Shown here: positions 19,993-30,863 of the stretch, in pieces | Layout of the letters: the number at the start of each line of letters is the position of its first letter | How positions within the stretch are numbered: position 1 is the first letter of the stretch | Assembly: GCA_014379345.1 (NCBI GenBank) | Contig: JACMLY010000170.1 | Coordinates: 1 to 64,000, forward strand | Source of the DNA: Chitinophagaceae bacterium | GTDB lineage: Bacteria; Bacteroidota; Bacteroidia; Chitinophagales; Chitinophagaceae | Direction: 5' to 3' | Length of the DNA: 64,000 bases | The notes under the pieces: model-generated | Told to the model about the DNA's origin: nothing | Databases searched by the model: none | Seen by the model: the letters and a program-made list of their open reading frames with translations, nothing else | Made by a program: the position numbers and the translations under genes

Positions 19993-20373
19993 ATGGCAGA
20001 CTTAAAAGCTTTTGCTGAACAGTTGGTAAATCTGACTGTGAAAGAAGTAAACGAATTAGCTAAGATCCTGAAAGAAGAATACGGCATTGAACCTGCTGCT
20101 GCTGCAGTAGCGGTTGCTGCTGGTCCTGCTGCTGGTAGCGGTGCTGCCGCGGTAGAGGAAAAAACTTCTTTCAATGTAATTCTTAAAAGCGGTGGTGCTA
20201 ACAAACTTAACGTGGTGAAAATCGTAAAAGATATTACCGGTTTAGGTTTAAAAGAAGCCAAAGATCTGGTAGACGGCGCTCCGAAACCTATTAAAGAAGG
20301 TGTAAGCAAGGCCGATGCTGAAACAGTGGTTGCTAAGCTGAAAGAAGCTGGTGCCGATGTTGAAATTCAATAA
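19993..20373 (+). CDS. rplL: 50S ribosomal protein bL7/L12
   Basis: [63 protein letters not shown]. Confidence 0.98.
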   Translation: MADLKAFAEQLVNLTVKEVNELAKILKEEYGIEPAAAAVAVAAGPAAGSGAAAVEEKTSFNVILKSGGANKLNVVKIVKDITGLGLKEAKDLVDGAPKPIKEGVSKADAETVVAKLKEAGADVEIQ

Positions 20374-20393
20374 TACTTTTCATAAGTACTTAT

Positions 20394-20430
20394 ACAAACC
20401 CCCCCGCATAGCGGGGGGGTTTGTATTTTA
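20394..20430 (+). terminator. Strong Rho-independent terminator after rplL
   Basis: ACAAACCCCCCCGC ATA GCGGGGGGGTTTGT ATTTT. Confidence 0.92.
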
Positions 20431-20490
20431 GGTCTTCATGCATTTTTATTTAGCTTAGCAGGCAATATCCCATGGTAGAAACATTTCTGC

Positions 20491-21504
20491 ATGAAAAAAG
20501 TATCTCTTAAAGATATAGCCAGAATGGTTGGAGCATCTCCTTCTACCGTATCGTTCGTGCTGAATGGAAAGGCAACAGAAATGCGTATAAGCGATAAACT
20601 TGCCGATAAAATACTCAAAGTTGCTAAGCGGGAGAATTACCAACCCAATAATGTAGCGGTTAGTTTGCGCACTGGCAAATCGAAAATTATAGGATTGGTA
20701 GTAGATACTATATCAGGCAATTTTTTTGCTTCTCTCGCCCGGATCATTGAAAGTGAAGCCGAACATTTTGGCTATAAAGTAATTTATTGCAGTACCGGCA
20801 ACGAAATAAAAAAAGCCCGTGAATTGTTAGGAATGTTATATCAGTATCATGTGGATGGCTATTTAATTATTCCCACCGAAGGCCTGGAAAAAGAAATAGA
20901 AAATCTTTCGGTCAATCGAAAGCCCCTTGTTTTAATGGACAGTTATTTTTCAGGTACAAATCTGCCTTACGTTCTCGTTAACAATTACCAGGGAGTATCA
21001 CAGGCTATCACGCATTTGATTGAAAAAGGATACCGAAAGATCGGTTTTGTATGCAATGATATACCCATGATCCAGATGCAGGAAAGAAAAAGAGGGTACC
21101 TGGAAACATTGCAATCGAATAATATTCCCTTTAATAAACGATTATTGTTGGAAACCGGGTATAAAGATCCCGAACAGGATATTGTACAAAACATTAATAC
21201 TTTCATTCTAAAAAATAAACCCGAGGCTATCATGTTTGCGGCCAACTATTTGGGAGTTTATGGATTGGAAAGTATAAAAAGCCTGAACCTGTCAATTCCA
21301 GGCGATATAGCCATGGTTTGTTTCGATGACCATGAAATTTTCAGACTTTTTTCTCCTTCGATCACGTCGATCCAACAACCAGTGGAAGCAATAGCGAAAT
21401 TAGCCATTCAGCTACTGATGCAACAGTTAGGCAAAATTGAAATAAAGGATACGGTTAGCCAGGTCGAAGTGTCGCCTGTTTTTTTACTTCGTAATTCAAC
21501 ATGA
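20491..21504 (+). CDS. LacI/GalR-family transcriptional regulator
   Basis: MKKVSLKDIARMVGASPSTVSFVLNGK HTH and periplasmic-binding-protein-like domain. Confidence 0.95.
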   Translation: MKKVSLKDIARMVGASPSTVSFVLNGKATEMRISDKLADKILKVAKRENYQPNNVAVSLRTGKSKIIGLVVDTISGNFFASLARIIESEAEHFGYKVIYCSTGNEIKKARELLGMLYQYHVDGYLIIPTEGLEKEIENLSVNRKPLVLMDSYFSGTNLPYVLVNNYQGVSQAITHLIEKGYRKIGFVCNDIPMIQMQERKRGYLETLQSNNIPFNKRLLLETGYKDPEQDIVQNINTFILKNKPEAIMFAANYLGVYGLESIKSLNLSIPGDIAMVCFDDHEIFRLFSPSITSIQQPVEAIAKLAIQLLMQQLGKIEIKDTVSQVEVSPVFLLRNST

Positions 21505-21837
21505 AATTTTTTTTGAAAAGATTTCAGGAAATGATAATATTGAATCAGATTCATATTGTAAATGTTGACGTTAATTGCGAATTGCATTTAATTACAACAG
21601 TTCTTTCATTTCAAAGTACCAGGGCAAAGAATCTAAGAAAAACATTTTCGGCTTGCAGCAAAAACAACAACCTTGAGGTCTGTATGATATCGCCAGGAAA
21701 ATGAGATCCAATTTTGAAATTAATATCCAGGAGGCTACCAAAGTTTTTTTCGCCGGACATATGAAATTTTTCGACAAATAGTGTTTATTACGTATTTTGC
21801 TAAATCGTTATAGTTTTTCTTCACTTCAACCAAACTT

Positions 21838-24800
21838 TTGCATATGAAAAAACCTTGTACTTTTCTGATGCGTGCAAGCTTTCTAAGTTATTTTTTCTTG
21901 TTCTTCGCATCGCTTGCATTTAGCCAGACCCGGACAGTAACGGGAACTGTCAGCGACTCCAGGGGGAATTCACCCTTACCGGGTGTCACCGTTCAGGTCA
22001 AAGGGACAAAAACGGCCACCCAAACCGGATCCGACGGAAATTTTAGTATCAATGCCCCGACAAGTGCCCAGGCACTTATTTTTTCCTTTGTCGGATTCGA
22101 AGACCGGGAAGTTGCTCTCGGCAGTTCAAATACCCTAAACATTTCCTTAACCCCAGGCGGACAATCTTTACAGGATGTTGTCGTCATTGGTTATGGCACG
22201 GCAAAAAAATCTGATCTTACCGGCGCTGTGGGATCTGTTAAGGCCGCCCAACTACAAGAACGCCCACCGTCTTCTCTGAGCCAGGCCCTGGCAGGCAGAA
22301 TTCCGGGGGTTCAGGTTAATTCAAATTCTGGTCGGCCAGGTGGTAGAACAAATATTCGGATACGCGGTTTTAGTTCGATCAACTCTTCAAACAACCCGTT
22401 ATACGTGATTGATGGGGTAATTATCCCCGTAGGAAATCAGTCGCAAGCAAGTCAGGCCATCGACTATATAAATCCAAATGATATTGTTTCAGTCGAAGTG
22501 CTAAAGGACGCATCATCCACAGCAATATATGGTGCAAGAGGTGCTAATGGAGTTATCCTTGTTACTACCAAACGCGGCAAATCAGGTCCGGGACGAATAA
22601 CATATGATGCTGATTTCAGCGTTCCAACTCTTGGACCAATCAACCCAGAGGTCTTGAACGCAAAAGAGTTCCTGGAGGTCGAAGATTTGGCGTGGAAAAA
22701 CATGGAAAAGTTTGATCCTGCCGGATGGGCTGCTGGTCGCTATGTTTCCCGAAACCCGGCACTTGCCAGGACGGATCCACGTATTTTCGACAGCAACAAA
22801 AATCCTTTATTTGATACAGACTGGATGGATGAAGCGACTGAGAGTAAAATCGGGCAAAATCACCAGTTGGGTTTCTCGGGCGGGAATGACCGAAGTACCT
22901 ATTCAGTTTCTTTAGGTTATCGCAATGATCAGGGTCTTATCATGACTTCATATCTGAAGCGATATTCAGCAAGGTTTTCTTTCGATGATCAAATTAAACC
23001 GTGGTTAAAAGTGGGCGGAACCCTTAGCTATAACCACCAGGAAGAAAATATAATTGATCAAAGCGACCAGGTAAACCGGAGCATCGTTGAGGATTTTCCT
23101 TTTCTTCCTGTAAAATATGCTGATGGTACCTGGGCCGACAACAGACACTATCCAAATGCGGAAGGCAGATTCAATGTAGTGCATCGACTGATCGATACAC
23201 GATATATTCTGAATACGCAAACAACTTTAGGTAGCCTTTACTCAAATATTAACCTCGCGAAAGGTTTGGAGATGAGGACTGTACTGGGTACCAATATTAT
23301 CGCCCAGGAGAATAATAATTCTGAAAGCCGCACTTTGGCAATTAATCAAAGAGGTATTGCAGGATCAAACCATCGCAGAGAAACCTTTTGGTCGCTTGAA
23401 AACTATTTCACATACAACAAGAAGTTCAACGACATTCATTCGATAACAGGGTTGCTCGGTCTTTCATGGCAGCACACAAACTTTTTTAGCACGGGTACGA
23501 GGGTCGAAAACTTTTCGACAGACTATTTCTTATTTAACAATCTCGGAGCAGGCAGTACCAACCCAACTGTTTCATCAAACTCTTCTGAATTTGCGTTCAA
23601 CTCGTATTTTGGCAGGATCAACTATAGTCTGAAAGATAAATACTATCTCACCTTTACCGGAAGGGCAGATGGTTCATCTAAATTTGGTGACAATCACAAA
23701 TTCGCCTTTTTCCCTTCGGCGGCATTGGCCTGGAGGGTATCCGAAGAGAATTTCATGAACAACAGTTCCGTAATTTCCAATTTAAAACTACGCACGAGCT
23801 TTGGTTTAACAGGTAACTCTGAAATACCGCCTTATTCGTCTTTGGCACTTCTAAGTTCAACTTATGCTGCTGTCATCAATAACACGCGCGTTGGCGGAAC
23901 AGGCCTGAACAGGCTTGGTAATCCGGAGTTGAAGTGGGAGAAAACAGCCCAGTTTGATTTTGGCGTAGAACTAGGAGTGCTTCGAAACAGGATATCAATA
24001 GAAGCAGATGTCTATTATAGGAAAACGACAGATATGCTTTTAGATGCACCGGTACCAAGAACCAGTGGTTATGGTACGATCCGGAAAAATATCGGTTCGA
24101 TGGAAAACAAGGGCGTAGAACTCGGACTGAATGCCGTAATTATTGACAAGAGGGATTTTTCATGGAACACGACTTTTAATATTTCTCTGAACAGAAACAA
24201 AGTGCTGTCGCTTGCCACCCCTGCTGACATCTTTAATGTGGGTGGTGCAAATTTCACGAATCCTACAAACATCATTCGTATAGGAGAAGCCGCCGGTTCT
24301 TTCTGGGGTCTTGTGCGCCTGGGAACCTGGAGTGAAGCTGATATAACCAAAGCGGAAAAATTTGTAAGCTATCGTAATAATTTAAAAATTTTACCCGGAG
24401 ACATTAAGTATCTCGATGTAAACGGAGATAATGCTATCACTGATGCTGATAGAATGATCATTGGCAACGGAAGCCCGAAAGCCTGGGGTGCTTTTTTAAA
24501 TAATTTCCGATACAAGAATTTTGGACTTATTGTCGAGCTGCAGTACTCTTATGGTAATGATGTCCTGGATATGACTTCCCATTCAAGTGAGGATCGCGTT
24601 TCTCTTGCCAACAGTTATCGCACTGTCCTGAATGCCTGGACCCCGCAAAACCAAAACACACCCATCGCGCAATTGCGTGATACAAGAGCCGGATATGTAA
24701 CGAACGTTGACACACGGTGGATTAAGGACGGATCTTTCATTCGCGGCAAAAACATTTTACTGAGTTACAATTTCTCAGCTGGTACCATCAGTAAAATTAA

Positions 24801-24996
24801 ACTGGATAGGCTTAGAATCTATGCATCGGTTCAAAATCTATTTATGATCGCTAGCGATGAGCTTACCGGTGATCCGGAAGCAACTCCTACAGGAGGTTAT
24901 GCTAATGATGCCAATAATGCATTTTCGCAAGGAATGTATTGGCATACCTATCCGAAGCCTACAATTTGGATGTTGGGCATAAACGTGGCTTTGTAA
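21838..24996 (+). CDS. SusC/RagA-family TonB-linked outer membrane protein
   Basis: VTGTVSDSRGNSPLPGVTVQVKGT carboxypeptidase-like domain, DVVVIGYGTAKKSDLTGAV, IRIRGFSSINSSNNPLYVIDGV plug. Confidence 0.97.
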   Translation: MHMKKPCTFLMRASFLSYFFLFFASLAFSQTRTVTGTVSDSRGNSPLPGVTVQVKGTKTATQTGSDGNFSINAPTSAQALIFSFVGFEDREVALGSSNTLNISLTPGGQSLQDVVVIGYGTAKKSDLTGAVGSVKAAQLQERPPSSLSQALAGRIPGVQVNSNSGRPGGRTNIRIRGFSSINSSNNPLYVIDGVIIPVGNQSQASQAIDYINPNDIVSVEVLKDASSTAIYGARGANGVILVTTKRGKSGPGRITYDADFSVPTLGPINPEVLNAKEFLEVEDLAWKNMEKFDPAGWAAGRYVSRNPALARTDPRIFDSNKNPLFDTDWMDEATESKIGQNHQLGFSGGNDRSTYSVSLGYRNDQGLIMTSYLKRYSARFSFDDQIKPWLKVGGTLSYNHQEENIIDQSDQVNRSIVEDFPFLPVKYADGTWADNRHYPNAEGRFNVVHRLIDTRYILNTQTTLGSLYSNINLAKGLEMRTVLGTNIIAQENNNSESRTLAINQRGIAGSNHRRETFWSLENYFTYNKKFNDIHSITGLLGLSWQHTNFFSTGTRVENFSTDYFLFNNLGAGSTNPTVSSNSSEFAFNSYFGRINYSLKDKYYLTFTGRADGSSKFGDNHKFAFFPSAALAWRVSEENFMNNSSVISNLKLRTSFGLTGNSEIPPYSSLALLSSTYAAVINNTRVGGTGLNRLGNPELKWEKTAQFDFGVELGVLRNRISIEADVYYRKTTDMLLDAPVPRTSGYGTIRKNIGSMENKGVELGLNAVIIDKRDFSWNTTFNISLNRNKVLSLATPADIFNVGGANFTNPTNIIRIGEAAGSFWGLVRLGTWSEADITKAEKFVSYRNNLKILPGDIKYLDVNGDNAITDADRMIIGNGSPKAWGAFLNNFRYKNFGLIVELQYSYGNDVLDMTSHSSEDRVSLANSYRTVLNAWTPQNQNTPIAQLRDTRAGYVTNVDTRWIKDGSFIRGKNILLSYNFSAGTISKIKLDRLRIYASVQNLFMIASDELTGDPEATPTGGYANDANNAFSQGMYWHTYPKPTIWMLGINVAL

Positions 24997-25026
24997 CGAT
25001 TCATTAAATTCTTAAAGTAATTCATT

Positions 25027-26580
25027 ATGAAATCTACTATTATAAAAAGTACCGGACTCTTCATGCTGTGGGGAGCACTGGTTTTTACATCGGGGTGCAA
25101 GAAGTTTCTTGAAGAAGAAGATCCTTCCAATCTTACTGCGGAAAGCTTTTATACGATACCCGAACACGCCGAAGCTGCAATCGCTGCAGTGTATGCCGAC
25201 ACACGGTTCTTTGGCGGCGGGGCAGGTATCTTTTCATCAAACTGGCAAATGCTCGAGGCTGTATCAGGCACTACCACCACAGAAACTGCCCAGAACTCGG
25301 ATCTAAACAATCTGTATTCCCTTTCGTATGATGGGAACACCGGGCATATCGTTAATTGGTGGAATGGCCTATATAGAGTGATCGCACAGGCAAATCTTGT
25401 TCTGGAGAAAGTCCCGGGTATCACTCCCATGGATGATGCCCAAAAGAAGAAAATACTGGGTGAAGCAAAGTTTCTTAGAGCCTGGGCTTACTTTTATGCT
25501 GTAAGGTTATGGGGAGATATACCTATAGTTACAATGCCTCAAACTGCGACTTCAGATGATTTTTTTCCATCTCGTGCGCCGGTAGAAGATGTTTATAAAC
25601 TTATCGTCGAAGATTTGCAGGCCGCAGAAGCGGCAGGTTTTTTATGGATGGATGCCACCGGTCGCGTTTCATTAGCTGCCGTTAAATCCCAACTGTCCAA
25701 GGTTTATCTTACTATGGCTGGCTTTCCTCTTAGTAAAGGAGCAAGCCATTACAAGCTCGCATCGGACAAGGCCCTTGAGGTAATTACTTATGCAAATGCA
25801 AATCCCGGGTCAATTAATCTCTTTAATACCTATGCTGACGTGCATAGTTTGGCTACAGAAAACAGAGTAGAGCATATTTTTGAACTCCAGTATTTTGCTG
25901 ATGTGGCTGGAAATCCAATGGAAAATATGCTTCCCAACTTTAAACCAGTTACAGCCTATGGGGCAAGCGGCACCGGAAGTACAGTTCCTACTTTGTCTTT
26001 TTATCAATCTTACGAAACAGATGACTTAAGGGCCAAAAATCAGCTGGGATATTTCTACACCAGTTACTTTCAGGATGGATCAGGCGCGGTTTATAATCTC
26101 GGAGCACCATATATCTTTAAACACTTCAATGTTGTGGCATTTGGAGCTCCCGGTATAATTGGTTCAAAAAGAAATGATTTAAATGTGCCAATGATCCGGT
26201 ATGCAGAGGTTCTTTTAACCTATGCCGAAGCAAAAAATGAGGGTGGTGGTCCAGATCAAACAGCATACGATGCTTTCAAAAGAATCCGTGACAGAGCACA
26301 ACTTACAACTCCGGCCCTGGGAACTTATACCCAGGCTTCATTCAGGCAGGCAGTTTGGAAAGAACGCTGGCACGAGCTCGCTTTTGAAGCAATTACGTGG
26401 TTTGATATGGTGCGTTTGAGAAAAGTATTCAATGAAACCACGAAAGGTTTTGATGATTTTGTAGGGCATATTAACAAAAGTTCTAACCAGCCACTACAGG
26501 CAAAGCATTTACTGATGCCGCTTGGTGTTCAGGAGATGTTAAATAATCCGAATCTCAAGACTCAGAATCCCGGCTATTAA
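25027..26580 (+). CDS. SusD/RagB-family surface glycan-binding lipoprotein
   Basis: Lipobox TSGCKKFLEEEDPS, AKFLRAWAYFYAVRLWGDIPIV, C-terminal RERWHELAFE-like region. Confidence 0.96.
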   Translation: MKSTIIKSTGLFMLWGALVFTSGCKKFLEEEDPSNLTAESFYTIPEHAEAAIAAVYADTRFFGGGAGIFSSNWQMLEAVSGTTTTETAQNSDLNNLYSLSYDGNTGHIVNWWNGLYRVIAQANLVLEKVPGITPMDDAQKKKILGEAKFLRAWAYFYAVRLWGDIPIVTMPQTATSDDFFPSRAPVEDVYKLIVEDLQAAEAAGFLWMDATGRVSLAAVKSQLSKVYLTMAGFPLSKGASHYKLASDKALEVITYANANPGSINLFNTYADVHSLATENRVEHIFELQYFADVAGNPMENMLPNFKPVTAYGASGTGSTVPTLSFYQSYETDDLRAKNQLGYFYTSYFQDGSGAVYNLGAPYIFKHFNVVAFGAPGIIGSKRNDLNVPMIRYAEVLLTYAEAKNEGGGPDQTAYDAFKRIRDRAQLTTPALGTYTQASFRQAVWKERWHELAFEAITWFDMVRLRKVFNETTKGFDDFVGHINKSSNQPLQAKHLLMPLGVQEMLNNPNLKTQNPGY

Positions 26581-26598
26581 GTTATATTCCATTACTTT

Positions 26599-26634
26599 AA
26601 AGGAGACCATATTTTATGGTCTCCTTTTTGTTTT
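26599..26634 (+). terminator. Rho-independent terminator after susD
   Basis: AAAGGAGACCAT ATTTT ATGGTCTCCTTTTTGTTTT. Confidence 0.9.
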
Positions 26635-26689
26635 CCCCAGACAGTCTAAAATTTGTGAGTAAAAACAATATTCTTTTATTGTAATTGAT

Positions 26690-26697
26690 TACCTTTG
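26690..26697 (+). promoter_or_regulatory. -7 element TACCTTTG for rpoB
   Basis: TTACCTTTGCCGTCC closely matches the tRNA-cluster promoter TTACCTTTGCCTTCC; no convincing -33 seen. Confidence 0.55.
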
Positions 26698-26777
26698 CCG
26701 TCCATTTTCACAAATCAATTAAGCCGAGGTTAGTTCATTCATGGTTGTAAAAACATAACTGCCTCTTTTTCAGTTTA

Positions 26778-26811
26778 CAGAGAACCAAGTGGTTCTCCTG
26801 TAATTTTTTTG
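26778..26811 (+). terminator. Attenuator-like hairpin in rpoB leader
   Basis: CAGAGAACC AAGT GGTTCTCCTG (one bulge) then TAATTTTTTTG. Confidence 0.5.
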
Positions 26812-26863
26812 TCTATATAGGTGAACAATGGAGTTTTATTAATTAAAACCGGTTTTAAAATAT

Positions 26864-29800
26864 ATGTCTTCAACAAAACTGCAGAACAGGGTAAACTTTG
26901 GTAAGACCAAGAATCTCGCAGAGGCCCCTGATTTACTCGAAGTACAAATTCAATCATTTAAAGAATTTTTTCAGTTAGAAACGACTCCGGACAAAAGAAA
27001 CATCGAAGGTCTTTTCAGGGTGTTCAAGGAAAATTTTCCTATTACTGACACCCGTAACATCTTCATGCTTGAGTTCCTGGATTATTTCATCGATCCGCCG
27101 CGCTATACTATTGAAGAATGTATGGAACGCGGATTGACATATGCCGTTCCGTTGAAAGCCAAGCTTAGGCTAAGCTGTAACGATGAGGAGCATGTGGATT
27201 TCCAGACCATTGTTCAGGATGTGTTCCTGGGAAACATTCCGTACATGACCCCTCGTGGTACCTTTGTGATCAATGGCGCTGAAAGGGTGGTCGTATCGCA
27301 GCTCCATCGTTCGCCGGGTGTATTTTTTGGTCAGTCGATACATCCGAATGGAACAAAGATTTATTCTGCGAGGGTAATTCCGTTTAAGGGAGCGTGGATG
27401 GAATTTGCAACCGATATCAACAATGTAATGTATGCGTATATCGACCGCAAGAAAAAATTTCCTGTTACTACATTGTTGCGCTCCATCGGTTTTGAAACAG
27501 ATAAGGATATCCTTGAGCTGTTTGGAATGGCAGATGAAGTGAAAGGAGAAAAGAAAGCGCTGCAAAAATATATTGGAAAGAGATTAGCGGCCCGCGTGTT
27601 GAGAACATGGGTTGAAGACTTTGTTGATGAGGATACAGGGGAAGTTGTATCGATTGAAAGAAATGAGATCGTTCTTGAGCGAGATACAGTATTGGATGAA
27701 GAGGCCATCGAAATGGTTTCTGAAATGGATGTGAAAAGCGTTTTCATTCAGAAAGAAGATGTAGGGGGTGACTACGCCATTATTTATAACACATTAAATA
27801 AAGATACTTCAAACAGTGAACTGGAAGCTGTTCAGCATATCTATCGCCAGTTGCGTGGTGCTGATGCTCCGGATAATGAAACTGCAAGAGGTATCATTGA
27901 TAAATTATTCTTTAGCGATAAGCGTTATGATCTGGGCGAAGTTGGTCGTTATAAGATCAACCGTAAGCTGAATCTTCATCAGCCGCTTGAGCAAAAAACA
28001 TTAACCAAGGAAGATATTATCGAGATCATTAAATACCTGGTTCGTTTAACCAATGGTAAAGCAGAAATCGATGATATAGATCACTTGAGTAATCGTCGTG
28101 TCCGTACCGTTGGAGAGCAACTGTATGCTCAATTCGGTGTAGGTCTTGCGCGTATGGCCAGAACTATTCGTGAACGGATGAACGTTCGGGACAATGAGGT
28201 TTTCACACCTGTTGATCTGATCAATGCAAGAACACTTTCTTCCGTGATCAATTCATTCTTTGGTACCTCACAATTGTCGCAATTCCTTGATCAGACAAAT
28301 CCTTTGTCTGAGATCACGCATAAGCGCCGTATTTCTGCGCTTGGACCCGGTGGTTTAAGTCGTGAAAGAGCAGGCTTTGAGGTACGTGACGTACACTATT
28401 CGCACTATGGTCGTTTGTGTACGATTGAAACACCTGAAGGACCAAACATTGGTTTAATCTCAACGTTATGTGTACACGCCAAGATCAATGAGATGGGTTT
28501 CATCGAAACTCCTTATCATAAAGTAAATGATGGAAAAGTTGATTTGAAGAGACTGACCTTTCTCAGCGCTGAGGAAGAAGATATAGCCAAAATAGCACAG
28601 GCAAGTGCACCATTGAATGATAAGGGTGAATTTTCGGAGGAAAAAGTTTCTTCGCGCCAGACAGGTGATTTTCCGATACTCGATAAAGCAGAAGTTGAAT
28701 TCATGGATGTGGCGCCAAACCAGATCGTGGGTTTAAGCGCTTCACTGATCCCGTTTCTTGAGCATGATGATGCGAACCGTGCATTGATGGGATCGAACAT
28801 GCAACGGCAGGCGGTGCCATTGATTCGTCCTGAACAGCCTATTGTTGGAACCGGACTTGAAGCAAAGGCTGCCCGCGATGCGAGGGTTCAGATATTAGCG
28901 GATGGGGATGGTATCGTGGAGTATGTGGATGGTAGCGAAATTCATGTTCGTTATGATCGTACTGAAGCGGATCGCCTGGTGTCATTTGAAGATGATCTGC
29001 AGATCTATAAGCTGACCAAATTCATTAAGACTAACCAGGAAACCTGTATCAATCACAAACCCGCGGTTAAAAAAGGGCAGCGTGTGAAACGTGGCGAGTT
29101 CCTTACCGATGGGTATGCGGTTCAGAACGGAGAAGTAGCATTGGGCCGCAACCTGCAGGTGGCATTTATGCCATGGAAGGGTTACAATTTCGAGGATGCT
29201 ATCGTGATCAATGAAAAAGTAGTTCGTGAAGATTTATTTACTTCTATTCATATTTCTGAATATGAACTGGAAGTTCGTGATACCAAACTGGGTGAAGAAG
29301 AATTAACGCCCGATATTCCAAACGTTTCCGAAGAAGCTACCAAGGATCTGGATGAAAATGGTATTATCCGCATGGGTGCAGCCATTAAGGAAGGGGATAT
29401 TCTTATCGGTAAGATCACGCCAAAAGGCGAATCTGATCCTACACCGGAAGAAAAATTACTTCGCGCCATCTTCGGTGATAAAGCAGGTGATGCAAAAGAT
29501 GCGTCACTGAAAGCACCTAACGGGGTAGAAGGAGTGGTGATCGGTAAAAAATTATTCCAGAGAGCAAAGAAAGATAAGAATGCCAAGATCCGTGAAAAAG
29601 CCTCACTGGAAAAACTGGAAAAGATACATGAGAAGAATGTAGAAGAACTGAAGGAATTGTTGTTAAACAAACTGCAGACGCTGTTGAAAGAAAAACCTTC
29701 TCAGGGTGTTAGCAATAACTTTGGTGAAATGCAGATTGGCAAAGGAGCCAGGTTCAATGCAAAAAATCTTTCCACCATCGATTTTCAGAATGTAAATCCG

Positions 29801-30667
29801 TTGGGTTGGACGGGCGATGATAAGATAGACAATCAGATCAACACCTTACTTCACAACTTCAATATTAAGTACAACGAAGAATTAGGACGTTATAAAAGAG
29901 AGAAATTCAACATTTCTATCGGTGATGAATTACCTGCCGGTGTATTGAAGCTGGCGAAGGTGTACATCGCGGTAAAACGTAAGTTGAAAGTGGGAGATAA
30001 GATGGCCGGACGCCACGGCAACAAGGGTATTGTAGCCAAGATCGTTCGCGCAGAAGATATGCCTTTCCTGGAAGATGGTACTCCCGTTGATATTGTTTTG
30101 AATCCACTGGGTGTTCCGAGTCGTATGAACCTGGGTCAGATCTATGAAACCGTTTTAGGATGGGCCGGGTTGAAACTGGGCGTTCGTTTCGCAACACCGA
30201 TCTTTGATGGTGCAACTGTAGAAGAAATTGCAGATTATATAGGAGAGGCGAAGTTGCCGATATTCGGTCATACATTCTTGTATGATGGTGAAACCGGCGA
30301 AAAATTCCACCAGAAAGCTACTGTTGGTGTGATCTATATGATCAAACTTCACCATATGGTTGATGATAAGATGCATGCCCGTTCAATCGGACCATACAGC
30401 CTGATCACACAGCAACCTTTAGGTGGTAAGGCGCAATTTGGCGGACAACGTTTCGGTGAAATGGAGGTTTGGGCGCTTGAAGCTTATGGAGCATCGAATA
30501 TTTTGCAGGAATTGCTCACACTTAAATCAGATGATATCATTGGTCGCGCCAAGACATATGAGGCTATCGTGAAGGGTGATAATATTCCCAGACCAGGTAT
30601 TCCCGAATCGTTCAATGTACTTGTGCATGAATTGAGGGGACTGGGATTGGATTTGAAGTTTGAATAA
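26864..30667 (+). CDS. rpoB: DNA-directed RNA polymerase subunit beta
   Basis: 1267 aa; [52 protein letters not shown]. Confidence 0.99.
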   Translation: MSSTKLQNRVNFGKTKNLAEAPDLLEVQIQSFKEFFQLETTPDKRNIEGLFRVFKENFPITDTRNIFMLEFLDYFIDPPRYTIEECMERGLTYAVPLKAKLRLSCNDEEHVDFQTIVQDVFLGNIPYMTPRGTFVINGAERVVVSQLHRSPGVFFGQSIHPNGTKIYSARVIPFKGAWMEFATDINNVMYAYIDRKKKFPVTTLLRSIGFETDKDILELFGMADEVKGEKKALQKYIGKRLAARVLRTWVEDFVDEDTGEVVSIERNEIVLERDTVLDEEAIEMVSEMDVKSVFIQKEDVGGDYAIIYNTLNKDTSNSELEAVQHIYRQLRGADAPDNETARGIIDKLFFSDKRYDLGEVGRYKINRKLNLHQPLEQKTLTKEDIIEIIKYLVRLTNGKAEIDDIDHLSNRRVRTVGEQLYAQFGVGLARMARTIRERMNVRDNEVFTPVDLINARTLSSVINSFFGTSQLSQFLDQTNPLSEITHKRRISALGPGGLSRERAGFEVRDVHYSHYGRLCTIETPEGPNIGLISTLCVHAKINEMGFIETPYHKVNDGKVDLKRLTFLSAEEEDIAKIAQASAPLNDKGEFSEEKVSSRQTGDFPILDKAEVEFMDVAPNQIVGLSASLIPFLEHDDANRALMGSNMQRQAVPLIRPEQPIVGTGLEAKAARDARVQILADGDGIVEYVDGSEIHVRYDRTEADRLVSFEDDLQIYKLTKFIKTNQETCINHKPAVKKGQRVKRGEFLTDGYAVQNGEVALGRNLQVAFMPWKGYNFEDAIVINEKVVREDLFTSIHISEYELEVRDTKLGEEELTPDIPNVSEEATKDLDENGIIRMGAAIKEGDILIGKITPKGESDPTPEEKLLRAIFGDKAGDAKDASLKAPNGVEGVVIGKKLFQRAKKDKNAKIREKASLEKLEKIHEKNVEELKELLLNKLQTLLKEKPSQGVSNNFGEMQIGKGARFNAKNLSTIDFQNVNPLGWTGDDKIDNQINTLLHNFNIKYNEELGRYKREKFNISIGDELPAGVLKLAKVYIAVKRKLKVGDKMAGRHGNKGIVAKIVRAEDMPFLEDGTPVDIVLNPLGVPSRMNLGQIYETVLGWAGLKLGVRFATPIFDGATVEEIADYIGEAKLPIFGHTFLYDGETGEKFHQKATVGVIYMIKLHHMVDDKMHARSIGPYSLITQQPLGGKAQFGGQRFGEMEVWALEAYGASNILQELLTLKSDDIIGRAKTYEAIVKGDNIPRPGIPESFNVLVHELRGLGLDLKFE

Positions 30668-30668
30668 A

Positions 30669-30718
30669 GTAGTGAATGGTGAGTGGTGAATATTTTTCAA
30701 CTGGCAATTCCCAACTCT
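30669..30718. repeat. Inverted array of imperfect heptamers in the rpoB-rpoC spacer
   Basis: GTAGTGA-ATGGTGA-GTGGTGA-ATATT; partner arm reverse complement GTTGGGA-ATTGCCA-GTTGAAA. Confidence 0.6.
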
Positions 30719-30863
30719 CTGCTAAATAGAGAACCGAACGTACAAGTGAGCCCGCAGCGGCGGGGACAGATATGAACAGCGTTACAAACGGTGAAAAAAA
30801 AAGTCTAAAATCGTCCCTCGACTCCCCTCAGGAGTAAGGAGGACAAAAAAATAGATCAATAAT

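Noticed and set aside
29248-29670. 140-aa minus-strand Ser/Phe-rich ORF in rpoB
   Set aside because: Antisense to rpoB; composition typical of the reverse frame of a charged helix region.
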